Origin: Acanthochromis polyacanthus
Lineage: Eukaryota; Chordata; Actinopteri; Pomacentridae
Assembly (NCBI RefSeq): GCF_021347895.1
Contig: NC_067113.1
Coordinates: 3,392,251-3,456,250 of the forward strand
Direction: 5' to 3'
Length of the DNA stretch: 64,000 nucleotides
Shown: positions 12,915 through 24,594 of the stretch, piece by piece
Numbering within the stretch: the first letter of the stretch is position 1
Layout: each line of letters opens with the position of its first letter
The notes under the pieces: model-generated
Database searches by the model: none
Seen by the model: the letters and a program-made list of their open reading frames with translations, nothing else
What the model was told of the DNA's origin: nothing
Position numbers and translations under genes: made by a program

Positions 12915-15387
12915 CCCTCATGGTAACCCTTAATGTTTCCATGTCAAGGTCAAAGTCCAACCACAGAGGTGGTAAGGATGTTAAAAGTTGTAAGGACACA
13001 TTTTCCCTTGCTCTCTGTCACACTAAAAGATGTATTACATAAAAGATGAATGTGTTACAATCTACCAGAAGGATAATGACAAAAATTAGTGTTAAACGCT
13101 CTGCTTTAATTTAAATTTCTCAGTTAAAATGTGTAGATAAAAACATTCCTTTAAGTTTTTTTGTATCACAGCATATCAATAAGAAACTCATAGTTTTCAA
13201 TGAGTTTGAATGTCTTTTATGAGTGTAGTTAGTATTTAAATCAATGTATATGCTTGCATTTACCATATCAGAGGCTAGAAAATTGTATTGACGTACCTAC
13301 TAAACTCATGGATATCTCACATAAATCTGCCACTTGTGCATGTCTATCATACAGGAATAGTTACTAGGGATATTGTCCTTAACAAAAATGCATATGAGAA
13401 TTGGCCCCCCAAAGTGGTTACGATGACCCCAATTTTTCCCACGTGGCTCATGGACTATAATTGTAACCATCTACTGACTGATGCACATGCATGATATAAT
13501 ATTTTGCTCTACAAACCCTAATAATCCGCTATATGTATAACTGCAATTAACATTATTTAACCCCTTAAACCTGCAAGACATTCTGGTTAAGACAAATTTA
13601 ATCTTAACTTTACAGAATATTCTCAACATTTTTATTGTTTGCGGTTCCAAGAAAAGCTGTGAAAATATTCACTATTAACACTTGCATAGCATATAAACAG
13701 CTGGTAGGTTTGAAAAGCATTGTTAACCAAAATGAAAATAAAGAATACAATGGTATTAAGTGCAGCAGTATTTGTCACTCCGATCACAAAGGAATGCAAT
13801 TTGTTTGGGTTTTGTGCAGATGAGCTTTGAAAGTAGATGGAAAAAAATGTTCTGAAAGTTGGACTTCACAGACAATGGATCAAGTGCCATTATGAAGTTA
13901 CACAAATGAATGCTGTTAGAATTCACAACAGCTGTGGTTTATTCAAATACACTATCAAAAATTATGTATTGGTGGTTTTGTTGAAACCTCTTGAAATAAA
14001 ATCCTTCGTGCTTCTTTTGAAAGTCCACAGATTTCACTAACTTGACCAACAAAAAAGACGGCAGAGATGGGGTGAGACTGACAGACAGAGAAGAGGACAG
14101 GCTGAGACAGAGTGCAACAGTGCCAAGAAAGAAAAGAGAAAGAGAGGAGAGACTTGATAACTCTGGCTGTATGGATACTTTCTTTGTGCTGTGGAAGCAG
14201 CACAAAATAATAGGGTGACAGAGAGATGGGAGGTTGGAGAGACAGAGAATAGCACGGTCAGGAAGCTAATATAAGTGACAGCATTTTGTTCTGTCTCCAA
14301 ACAGAATTGGACTTCAACCCTGGCCTGTCTGCACCCAGAGGAGGGAAATTAACAATCTGTCTGTACATTTAGTGACTCATCGCTTCCTGACGCCTCCTGA
14401 AGCCTGCTAGGAATCTTAACAAGGACCAGACATGGCAGTGAGAGGCAGGGACAGAGAGTGACAAAGGAAAACAGAAAGAGACAGAGAAGGAAGGTGGTGT
14501 ACACCAGGGGCTGCATTAATCTCCTTCCATTCAAGTCAATGCAGAGAAGTCTGACGTTGCTCCTTTTAATGCCAGTGATGTGTCAAGACAAGGCCTATCA
14601 CTGCATGAAAAGCCAGATTATCGACCCTGTGAATTCCGGAAAACCTATCTAGTTCTCCACAGTTCTTGGCTGTTCTCAGGGTGTGAACAACCACTCAGAA
14701 CGGGCTGAGAACGCCCTAAAATGGAATGGATTTGTGGGGTGGGGGTTGGGTGTGTGGGGAAAGGAGGGGGCGTAACGTCGCACCTGGGGGCAAGGGGGGA
14801 GTGAGCTTCGCACCTGGGGCATGGCAGAGGTGTGAAAACTAATTAGCATCCAGCCTTCCTGTCTAGCGTGACTCGGGTCACTGATTGGATGAAACAAGAC
14901 ATGGCAACAGAAAAAAAACTATGTCCTGACTGGTTGAAAGATCTGTTGCTTTTGGTCAACCCCTGGGCCATGAACCCCCCCCCCCCATTCCCCCTCACAC
15001 ACAATAATAATAATGCTTATTATTATTATTAATATTTTAATAAGGCATTAATAAATATGGGCCATGTAAAGTGCCTCCTTAGTTAACCTGCATACTTGTC
15101 GGTGTTAACCAATGGGCTAAAAAAAATGACATTTTGAGACATGTTGAAAAACAAGCGCTTTATTGAACAGTCTACAGTTTCAGTGATCCGAAATCCAAAT
15201 TAAAATAAGCTGTTCTTTCAAAAAATACAAAAAAAAATTAAAATGAAAAAAATGAAATAGAATTGTTCAAAGTTTCAAAAATATATATACATTTCAAAAC
15301 AAAAACTAAAACATAGTTGATCTGTCACTCCGGGCTGGTCTCAGGCATCAGCTCTGGAATTAAATGTTTCCTCGCTGTTGCCCTGTC
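12915..15387. other. Non-coding; TTAA-CCCC end and purine tract
   Basis: About 2.5 kb without a recognisable gene. At 13557 the sequence TTAACCCCTTAAACC looks like one end of a TTAA-type short element, but no partner end is visible. A G/A-rich stretch lies at 14056-14260, a C9-10 run at about 14976, and an AAT/ATT-rich run at 15003-15045. An AATAAA on the minus strand at about 15162 could serve the pseudogene at 15388. Confidence 0.4.
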
Positions 15388-16306
15388 CTATTTCAATGGC
15401 TTCAGTCTTTCAGACGGCTGTCCATTGTAAAAACGTCTGTGATGAAGAGCTGTGTACCTTCCATCAGCTTCCAGCCTGGCCTGTAGGGCAGCACACAAGT
15501 TGGAAAGCTCCTGGCTGCGGAAGGATGGAGGCCACACAATCCATCCATGTACGCCATCGACACTGCCGTCCTCCTCATCCGACATCATGTCCGCTGTGAT
15601 GCCATTCCAGAACTCCAAAACATTTACTAATGTAACAGAAAAATAATATCATAGAGACCAGCAATACTATTCTAACCACATTTTATATAAAACACACACT
15701 CCCATGAATGAAACTGCAATCAAATGAATCAAAGTAATATCTCTGACTCTCTTTCTTCTCTGCCGACTCCGGGCAGATGACTTAATCGCCTCCGCCTGAT
15801 CCACCATGTCGGGTTGACTATAGCGGAAATTCCTGCGCAGAGTAATGGGTTTTACAAGCGGCTGGAAAAGAGTAAAATGAAGCCGTTATTAGCTTGGAGA
15901 AGATGGAGGACGACATATCACTGCTTAACGTTACCAATTCAGAAAATTGTACCAAAACTCAATAAATAAAAAATATCCTACAAATGGAATATATCCTTAC
16001 CACAATTTTAGGAATGTGCTCTCCTCTTTTCCGCTGAATTTCCTCGCCGCCCTCGCGCTGGAGAAAGTGTTTATTTGGGCTTCCATGGCGGACATCCTCT
16101 CCTGCAGCTCAGACACCGCTCCAGCCTGTGCTCCAGCTTCTCCTCCAGCGGTGCTCTCTGGCAGACAGCCCACTGATAACGCTCAACAGTTTCTTCTCAG
16201 TGTCTGTTGCGGGTCTGACTGAAACCAGTCGGTCATGTCCAGGCTGTTCCATATGAGGGGCCTGTAGTGAGACTGGCGATACCGGGTCGATAATGTAGAA
16301 ACTCAC
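15388..16306 (-). pseudogene. C14orf93-like multi-exon gene, decayed
   Basis: Three minus-strand exons are visible. Exon A (about 16306-16001) ends at a good donor (GTAAGG). Its reading shifts frame at least twice, moving among a coiled-coil segment (LEEKLEHRLERCL), then ELQERMSAMEAQ, then EEIQRKRGEHIPKIV. Exon B begins at 15861 after a CTTTTCCAG acceptor and reads PLVKPITLRRNFRYSQPDM with a basic tail. Exon C (about 15630-15388) reads EFWNGITADMMSDEED, then WIVWPPSFRSQELSNLC and a LQARLEADGRY segment before a normal stop. The order matches the multicopy fish proteins annotated as C14orf93-like; that name is from memory and uncertain. Frame breaks in exon A indicate a pseudogene. A CpG-richer stretch (16320-16400) upstream may be the old promoter. 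Confidence 0.5.
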
Positions 16307-16427
16307 GTAACATAAACAACTTCTTAGTCCGTTCGTTTATCGCGCGGTTCTTGCGAGACGACGCGTGTGATTGGACGAGCAACTCTAACGTGATGACGTC
16401 AGTGACGCAGCATTTCTGAAAGTAGCA

Positions 16428-16492
16428 GACTTCTCCAGGCCTGCTTTGTGTGGCCACAGTCAGAAAAAAAAAAAAAAAAGACTTCTCCAGGC
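16428..16492 (+). mobile_element. 39-bp poly(A) micro-insertion with 13-bp duplication
   Basis: GACTTCTCCAGGC occurs at 16428-16440 and again at 16480-16492. Between them lie only 39 bp: 23 bp of sequence and a 16-base A run. Target duplication plus poly(A) is the mark of LINE-driven target-primed reverse transcription, here of a very short RNA piece. The alternative is replication slippage. Confidence 0.65.
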
Positions 16493-16538
16493 AGCAGAAG
16501 GAGGTTTAGAAATTTAAAAGTTTTTTCACTTAAATTCT

Positions 16539-17126
16539 ACCTTCAAATTTACATGGCTTAAAAAATGTTTGGAGCTACCAGAATCACTCTGGAATTTTAT
16601 TCCACACAATGTATTTAAAAAAGTAGGAGGCTTACAATTTCTCATGAGCTGCAACTTCTCAGTTTCTAAATTGTCACTGAAACTCTCAAAGTATTATTAG
16701 CAGGCATTACTTTCTTGGAAATTGTGTTATGTTCACAACTTTTCTCCACATAAAGAAATACTTTGGCACAATGGGCAAATTACTATTAAAAACAAAAGTG
16801 TATATAATGAGAGCTGGATTGGGAGGGACATAATCTTTGTGACATCCTTATTTGATGATAATGGAAGTCTTTATGGCTATGAAAACTTCCTAAAGGCTAA
16901 AGCCTTTCCAGTCAAATACAGAGAACTTGTTACTATTGTGAAGGCTATTCCATCTGGCATGATTGAGTTAATAAAATCCCACTTAATTTATCAAAATATT
17001 AATGTTCAAATACCTGTTGAGGGCATTGCTGGCAGATGTGTGGTAAACACATCCACTGTACAGTTAAGCAACACAAGAGAAAAGGTGACTGTAGTCATGC
17101 TGCTCTGCATGGAGTTTGAGATGTAG
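16539..17126 (+). pseudogene. L1-type LINE ORF2 C-terminal relic
   Basis: One frame reads FTWLKKCLELPESLWNFIPH, then a GGLQFLMSCNFSVSKLS block, a single stop at about 16697, and onward through NFSPHKEILWHNG, KSVYNESWI and FPVKYRELVTIVKAIPSGM. This order belongs to the region after the reverse transcriptase in ORF2 of fish L1-clade LINEs. The endonuclease and polymerase parts are missing, as in most 5'-truncated copies. An AATAAA follows at about 17200. The copy is dead. Confidence 0.7.
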
Positions 17127-17404
17127 GATTTTGACAGTGTTAAGTGCCTGTGATGCGCTTTGATTTTACTTTTATAAAAGCTGTATGAACCCTGATTCAA
17201 ATAAAGTATATACTGTATAGTTTTGTTTGTGTAGGGTCCTTTTTCTCTAAAAACCAGTTCAAGTGTGAATCGGAGCATCAGCAGTTGAATTGTCGCTTCA
17301 GCATCAGAGGTTTTGAAAATCATAAAACGGAGCAATATTTTATTAAATTGATGTGAAGTGATCCCAGGGACAGAAGTCTGACCTCAAGAATTCAAATAGC
17401 TTTG

Positions 17405-19346
17405 GAGTCATTCCATGTCAATTCAACAAATGCTTGTTGCACCACTTTCTCAGATCCTCCCAAAAATTTTTTTGGGCTTTATTTGGGTAATTTTATGAAC
17501 AAATGCAAAGTATTATGGTTATAAACATACAGTATAAGCAGTAATGATCTAATCTAATACCCATAGTCAGTCCAAACTTAATCCTCGCCTATGATTTTAG
17601 GGTTTTAAACTACTAAAAAAAGCAATTTATACTCCTTTTACATGGTCAGAATTTTTTCCCCTTCCAAAACTTTTACCCTTCTGGTGAGAAAAGTATAGAA
17701 ATGAATGAAAATAAAAAAATACTGGACTGTGGAATTTCCCAAAATATCCTTATTATTTCATGGGCGACTTTATTTTGGGTTTTTCATGCCTCTATTTTAG
17801 GACTTATTCTTGTGAAAAGACATTGAAAGAATGAATTTTCTTCTTTACTAATGAAAGTTGCATAAGGTAAAAGTTTTAAAACATTAAAATAAAGCTTATT
17901 TATTGATTTATAGGCTGTTGAACTCAGGTGTAGACCCAAAATAGCCTAACTTTAGGCATTAAAAAGTGCATGTGGGATACATGGTACGCGGTTCAAATTT
18001 TTTTTGGAGGAACTAGTATGTGTGAAGTATGTGTGAACTTACTTTCATATTTGTTTCTTGTGCCAAAGATGAGCAACTGCTGAATCAATTTACTATACAT
18101 TTTGATCCTCGTTTTTGTTTTTAGGAACCATTTACATGACCAACTAAAGATGAAAGATGAATCTGAAGCATCAGCATCGTAGTATAAGTTACAAAGGGCA
18201 TATCTGAAGTTAATTATTATATAGACATTGTTTTTTCTTTCATACAGTAACTGAATAAGAAGAAATGGCATCACTCCCAGACTGCATTCTCAGGACAGCC
18301 TCGGTATCGTATTTGACTTATCAGCTGAATTTGAAGATTTGCAAGTGAAATTCATGCACCCAAAAGGTCCCAGCAAGAAGTTCACATGGCCTAGAAAGGA
18401 TGACGTAGTGTGGGTGCCTACAGCCCACATCCTCTGTCCAATCACTGCTCCTTCAACACGCCGTGGTGGACAGTACCACATATCTGGTGCAGATGATGGC
18501 CTGATTTCAGAGAAATTCAAGCAGTTCAAAGGACAGAAATAGTGGTGTGATAAGTTGGGGACAAATTACATGTTTTACATGGGACCTTAGGCAATATAAC
18601 TCATTTTAACTGCAATATATTAGTTAGAATTCCTAAAAAAACGCCTATAAAACATAGTGCATTTCTTGGTTAAATTGGCCATGAAGGATTCAAGAAACAA
18701 TGTTGATACTTCAGATATCAATTATTCAGATGTTTATTGTTATACAGACAAAGTTTCATGTTTCTACTCCATGTCCCACATTGGTTTCTGTGCCAATATA
18801 TGTATGGTGTTTTTCAGTCTGTTTCATAAATAGGCATCGTTTTGAGGTCTAAGGAGACTAGCTAGCTCTTGGATATTTTTAGGTTAGAGAGAACTTTTAA
18901 GGTACTTTGAGATTTTTATAACATATGAACCTTGTTACTTATTAAAATTTGTGAAAAAAATGCCTAAATTCTTGAAAAATGCCATTTTCGCCAAATTTTT
19001 AAATTGCCCTGTACCACAGAGAAATGGGTATATTCATTCCAAATTTTTTTTCCTGCTCTATTGTTAAGGTGTTTGAACCCTTCAGATCACTTGTAAGTCT
19101 ATATCATCAGTCAGTTCCCAGTATTATCTTCCTAAATCAAGCCTTTCTACCTAACATATCAATTTCCGAGTGGAAAAATAGGGATTTAAATATTTTATAA
19201 CTTAGCAAATAGCAATCATATGATGTTAAAACTTTGCAAGTAATCTATTCTTATGTTGGGATAGTTAAAAAAAAAGTTTGGAGATGATCAGAGGAGGTCA
19301 TGCAACAAAATTTCCTCAGATTTGTTGAAATGAGATGGAATGACTC
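17405..19346 (+). mobile_element. 1.94-kb terminal-inverted-repeat element, family unknown
   Basis: Both ends carry GAGTCATTCCATSTCAWTTC (26 bp, two mismatches between ends), and weaker similarity continues inward for some 30 bp. A 4-bp TTTG flanks each end (17401-17404 and 19347-19350). Only one exon of a protein gene remains inside (18294-18542), so it is a deletion derivative. Neither the ends nor the 4-bp duplication fit a superfamily I can name securely. Confidence 0.65.
18294..18542 (+). CDS. Isolated 3' exon of an uncharacterised element protein
   Basis: After a pyrimidine-rich acceptor (GCATTCTCAG at 18284-18293) the frame is open for 82 codons to a stop. It starts DSLGIVFDLSAEFEDLQVKF, followed by MHPKGPSKKFTWPRKDD, VWVPTAHILCPI and GGQYHISGADDGLI. 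I recall this MHP-GPS-FxWP-DD-xWVP pattern at the end of several uncharacterised multicopy fish proteins. Function unknown. The upstream exons that would carry an enzyme domain are absent from this copy, so it should be treated as a remnant. An in-frame start further upstream was not found. Confidence 0.5.
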   Translation, partial: DSLGIVFDLSAEFEDLQVKFMHPKGPSKKFTWPRKDDVVWVPTAHILCPITAPSTRRGGQYHISGADDGLISEKFKQFKGQK

Positions 19347-19350
19347 TTTG

Positions 19351-20276
19351 ATCTTTCTTATTGTGCCATTTATTTGTCATTACTCACTCCACAACTGTAT
19401 TTATGTATTTCGCTGGCATTTTTATTCATATCAATTTGAATAAAATAGCATTCCCTAGTTTTAAGAATGCAGGCAACTCATGCTGTCAAGACACAATCTG
19501 AAGCCTGGAGAGTCGCAAAACCACTTTGCCAAGATCAGTGATGAATGTCACCATAGCAACACACACTCTCTCTCTCTGTACCTGGATATTGCTCCCTGTC
19601 ACTGCCAACGGATTGTGATGGAAGTCTCATGCTCGTGGTTCACATATGGCTATGACAGGTGGAATTGGAAGTAGTTCCTATTAAGTAGGTATTTTCACAG
19701 AATCATGGTGGTAGTGTATAAACTTTCTACTATGTCACATGTTAATGACAAAATATACATTTACCCCAGTTTAGATCAGATGAGTTGGCAGCAGAAGTAT
19801 TGATATCTCAGACCAACACATTACTTTGTATTTCCAAGACTATAATGTATGAAAGCTCAAGATTCACTCCCTTTTAGCAAGAGAGTGCCTTTTTCCAAGT
19901 GAAACAGATGCAAATATGCTGCTGTATTTAAAATCTATTTTCTAAATATGACTCTCTGTTTGGTGATTGTCAGGTAGCAAACAGTTAGCAGCTGCCTGGT
20001 CAAAAAGATGCTTTGAAATAAACAGCAGCAGGAGCAGCAGAGTCAGGCGATGATTCTTGGGCTCATTGGATTGTCGCTTTTGATTCATGAATATTGATGT
20101 TGGCAGCTTAAGAGTAATAACACATGGGAGAACCAATGTACTGGATTGAAGTACATATTCAGATATTTCTGATGTTAAATCCACATTTCACTGTGAGCTG
20201 AATCCCTGTAATAATCCACATTCAGGCAAGGTAAGATGCAATAAGCTGAAATCATCTTTATCAGCAAACAGGCTGT
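19351..20276. other. Non-coding, nothing recognised
   Basis: AT-rich DNA between two elements. No open frame, repeat or inverted structure stands out. Confidence 0.5.
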
Positions 20277-20280
20277 TTAA

Positions 20281-20608
20281 AGAGCTACTATTCTGCTTTT
20301 TTATTTGGGTTTTTCTCTTTCTTCAGATTCTTCACAGTCCACCACGATTATCCTACAAGAACCAGGTTAAGTAACACTGACTAGCTGTCACTGGGGCAGC
20401 TGACCAAGCAGGGCGGACAGGAATATTAGGCACAGAGGACTTACGAAGACAGGAGCCAAAACAAAAAGTTCCATACAGAGGTTGAGAAGAGATGTCACAG
20501 CAATGTACAGAACAACAAAAACAATTGTGTGACTTTTGGAGATTAAGGTATTCTAATCTGCCCTTAAAATAAAATGATAAACCTGTAAATCTGCATAGCA
20601 GGGGCTCT
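20281..20608. mobile_element. TTAA-flanked short element (AGAGC ends)
   Basis: 328 bp. The left end AGAGCTACTATTCTGC and the reversed right end AGAGCCCCTGCTATGC form an inverted repeat. TTAA lies directly on both sides (20277-20280 and 20609-20612), the duplication used by piggyBac and Kolobok elements. Non-coding. Confidence 0.65.
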
Positions 20609-20612
20609 TTAA

Positions 20613-23396
20613 ACTTCACTGTTCAACTGCAAACATGGATCCTGCACTTCCACTCTAATTTAGAGGGAACTGTAGGCTCCACACGACACCCGAGAGAAGA
20701 GAACAAGAAAATAAAAATTGAATTCTAGGGAGACAGAGTGGTTTATCACATTTTCGCACAGAAACAACTGGCACAGGGGAGATATTAGAAAATGGATAGG
20801 GTACGGCCAACCTGCCAACACACAATCACTCTGCTAAGTGACCATAAAGTGTTGCTGTGCATACTAACATCCATTTTGTCTAGCAACAGTGTTTATTTTT
20901 CACCTTTAATAACAGTGTACATTAACAGCAGCATTGCTTGAACAAACTGCTTGACCTCTAAGGACATTTTATACATGTAGAGTAAATGACACAGAGGAAA
21001 ATTGGTATACCTTCTGTTTTGTTGAATATATAGGCATATCACTATTTTCCCACAATAATTTCACATTAGCCAATTGCATCACCACTCTGCTCCTGTAATT
21101 AAAGAAATTTTTACTCACCGTGCTTTTCAGAGGGGAAAAAGGGAAAAAGTTTATTAAACAAACAAGAACTAAACCAATGCAGAAAAGGAAATAACAGGAA
21201 ACAAAAAACTAAACTGGCTAACAATCTTAATTCAACAAAACTTTATATAATTAACAAAAATGCCAAAAAGTCAGTAAAGTGAAATCACAGACACAAGCAG
21301 GGGCAACTGGAGAGGGGAAGGACTGAACTGAGCCTAATAAACATGAGAAGAAATCACGAAACCTACTAAATACGAAAGTTAACTGAACAGGATGAGAACA
21401 ATGGAAATACACAAAAGATACACTAACGAAACGGGGCTTACTCACAAAATAGGGTAACTAAACTGATTGGCCAAGCAGGGTCAGGCAGTCTACAAACAGA
21501 TGAGAGCTGAGACGGAACTGATGGTAGTGTAGCATTTACAATGGAAATATGCTATCATTTGTAGCATTAGGACAGATTAAGGGCTAGGCTAAGGTTCAAC
21601 TCTGGGATCTGTGTGAAGATTAATGAAACAAAGCACAGAAATGATGGGGTGTGCAAAGAGGGCCATGAAGAAGGACAAGGGCGTCTTCATGATCACGACA
21701 TGCCATTATGGCGTGGGCATGGTTGGCCCAGCGGATCTGGTGGTTCTACTGGGTGTGCTGTGTATGCCGGCTGTCAAAATCTGCCGGTTGACACATCACA
21801 CGCTGTCAGTGAGATGCCTCTGAAGAAGGCGAGAGCTCTCGCCAAAACTGTCAAGGTAATCAACATCTATCTATTCAACTTGTGTCAGAACAAAAGAACT
21901 CAAAACTAAAGATTACGTAAACCACACCTTACCTCAGCATTTCTACTGCAGGCCCACAATGGGCAAAAAAATAAATAAAAAAATAGACTGACAAGCCTGT
22001 ACATAGAAAAATCCATCTTAAATCAAACTCACATTTTTGTATTCAGTTCAGCATTGTGGGTCTTTTACTCTACTCATCCCTTCATTTACTCTACAAAATG
22101 AAAATGCCCATTTTAAACATATGGCAGTGCCAAGTAGCGACCAGTACTTATCCTTGGTGGCATGGTGGTAAATACAGTAGTGGTGCATTAACAGTTTAAT
22201 CAGATGTGAATATAAATTTTGAGCTGCAGGGTCAATTTCAGTCTATAAAGAAAAGCTGATAAATTGATAGGTCAGTGTAAAACCAACTCTGCTACGAACT
22301 TAATATCTACTTACTTCGGGAATCTGTATTTAACAGGTAGCTATTTACAATTAGGATCTCATTACAACAGGTGCTGATGTAAAAGAATCAAATGACCATT
22401 TTCCTGTTTGTGTCTCGTGAATTGGTCTGTGTATCTGCCCACATTGTTTATATACAAAGAAAGAAAGAACAAATGCTCTCTGGGAAGTGTCCGAAAAAGA
22501 AAATATCAGTTGAATATGATTGAGTTGTCATATTCTTGACCATGCAGGAGACCATAATTACATATTTATAAGGAATTTGCAGTCTTGACTTAATTGAGGC
22601 ATTTCCAAGAAGTGCTTCTCCTAATCTAAGTTGTTCTGAAGTGTTTTCTGCTTTGAATCACAATGAGCCAAAGACAGAGGCTTGTGTTTCCTTGCATCTG
22701 CACATTCTGTGAAGCATGTGTCCCTGGGTCTCAGGTGTGTAGGTGAATTTGCCTGTCTTCTACATGAGTGCACTCAACCATTCATATGTACAGACGGTGC
22801 ATCACATGTATTTCATTGTGTCTAAATGTCTGTGGGTGTTTCCTGCATTCCTCCAGAGGCTTTAATTAGTTCTACCATGGTAATCATACTGTGCAGGTCC
22901 GATTAGTCTCGTTGTCATGGCAGCACTGTGAGGTACCAACATCCCTAACATAATGGGAGAGGTGGCACTGCTGATCAGATGATTTTCGGCTCATGTGAAT
23001 GTATTTTTGAAATGGAACAGGTGCATTAAGAGGTCTTGTTGAAAAACCAGAACAACTAATTTTTCTCAATTCTGAACATTTTACCTTATTTAAAAAGGTT
23101 TTTTGTGATATACACTGTTGTGGAAAAATATGTTCATTAAGTAAAGACAGGATTGGTAGAAGACACAAAAGGTGGAAAAGTTGGAGTTTCTGCCCTTAGT
23201 GAAGGAATGCATGTATCTTTGGTTGCTGACAGGTGACAGGAGAGGGAGATTGACAGGTTGATTGGAGATGTATTTGCAGGTACACAAATGGTGTACTGGT
23301 CTGTTGAGCCCCAAAACAATGCTACCAGTTGATCTGTCCTCACCTGTGGTCAGAGGCTCTGAGTAGTGACCGAAAGAATGAGGCCACCAAAATAAG
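20613..23396. other. Non-coding; possible LTR-like fragment
   Basis: About 2.8 kb with no gene. The part at about 21120-21490 (AAGTTTATTAAAC followed by A/C-rich sequence) resembles the reverse-strand polyadenylation region of the solo LTRs found elsewhere in this window, but it has no TG...CA ends or duplication. The rest is unremarkable. Confidence 0.4.
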
Positions 23397-23399
23397 CAG

Positions 23400-24591
23400 G
23401 GGCCTCATTTATAAAACATAGCGTAGGATCCATACTACAAGTTTGCGTACGTTGAAAATCTGAAATGGACGTATGCCTTTTGCCCCGATTTATAAAACTG
23501 TGCGTAAGCACAGCTGCATGCAATTTCTTGATAAATCACACACCAGCTGGAAGATTGCGCAGGTGGATCCACCTCACATTCCGCCCACAACACACCCACA
23601 TTTTACCATGAATGGTCAATGCAAAGTAACACGAGTGCAGTCAGTTACGCTGATTACATTTGGGAAACCGGACATCGCTGCAAATTGCCGTTTAATGTTG
23701 GCCTGTTCACCCACAGTGTAAGGAAACCTGATTTATTGACTGGTCATGTTTATGTCATCCAAAACAGCTGGCATTATTGCACTGAGGGATGGTTGTGATA
23801 TCCCAGACCTAAAGGACATCATTTAACTGTATATCAGACCCAAATGGGATTTAGACAACAAATGTAACCTCATATATTCTTCATATATAACACATACCTG
23901 TCAACCACTTAACACTGGAAGGAGCCGGTGACACCAGAAACCCCCGAGTCGTCAGCTCCTGTGTCTGCACCGGGATGGCGTGGTTTCTGTGGGTGGGTCC
24001 GTCTAAGACGGCCCAGTTCAGCACGTAGATCCAAGAGTACTGCTCTAGGGAATCTGAATCGGCTTATTAGGCAGTCATTGTCCAGGAAATCCCCGTTATC
24101 CCTAAAAATCTCTCTCCACATGATCTTCCAGCAATGCCAGCGCATCCATTGTGCCACATTACGCACGGCTGTCACCCGCTTGATCAGTGATTGGACTGAT
24201 TGTCACAAGCCTTTTCCAAATTAGTAATCAATCAGTGCCACTCACCGCTCTATTACATCATTTGAAGATGGAAGTTTGATATATGAACATAGTTCTGCAA
24301 ATACAGTCGTAGGCCGAATGGCGCACTATATGAACATTTTCAACAATGAGGGCTTATGATTATCTGGCTCTACAAGTCTAATATGTGATGACAGTAAAGG
24401 TTTGAGATCAATCTGGTTTCAATTCACCCTCTGGCACTGCCGTTTCCTCTGTCTCCAAAATGTGCTTAAGCAGGCACACACTCATTCTCATGTCAAGTTT
24501 GTTTTTAGAAATCACAACTTTTGCGTAGAAAGTGGCGTACGCTAGTTTCTAGCCCTGTTTTGTGCGTACGCAAGCTTTATAAATGAGGCCC
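23400..24591. mobile_element. PIF/Harbinger deletion derivative
   Basis: 1192 bp with inverted ends GGGCCTCATTTATAAA and a 3-bp CAG duplication (23397-23399 and 24592-24594). A second inverted motif, GTTTGCGTACG / CGTACGCAAGC, lies just inside both ends. Three-base duplications and GGGCC ends are typical of Harbinger. Only the first part of the nuclease gene survives. Confidence 0.85.
23909..24175 (-). pseudogene. Harbinger nuclease, N-terminal exon remnant
   Basis: A frame of 88 codons. The segment FLDNDCLISRFRFPRAVLLD followed by LRAELGRL matches the N-terminal region of HARBI1-like nucleases, which lies before the DDE catalytic core. The core itself is deleted. The tail after the RTHPQKPRH segment probably reads into intron. 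Confidence 0.55.
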
Positions 24592-24594
24592 CAG

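Noticed and set aside
13557..13580. TTAACCCCTTAAACC as a left end of a TTAA short element
   Set aside because: No inverted right end with TTAA was found within several kilobases.
14056..14300. Leu/Ser-rich minus-strand frames resembling membrane segments
   Set aside because: They come from a purine-rich (GAGA) stretch read in the antisense; three frames are open together, as expected of low complexity.
21613..21909. 98-codon and 66-codon overlapping plus-strand frames
   Set aside because: No motif or splice context; two overlapping frames of similar length suggest chance.
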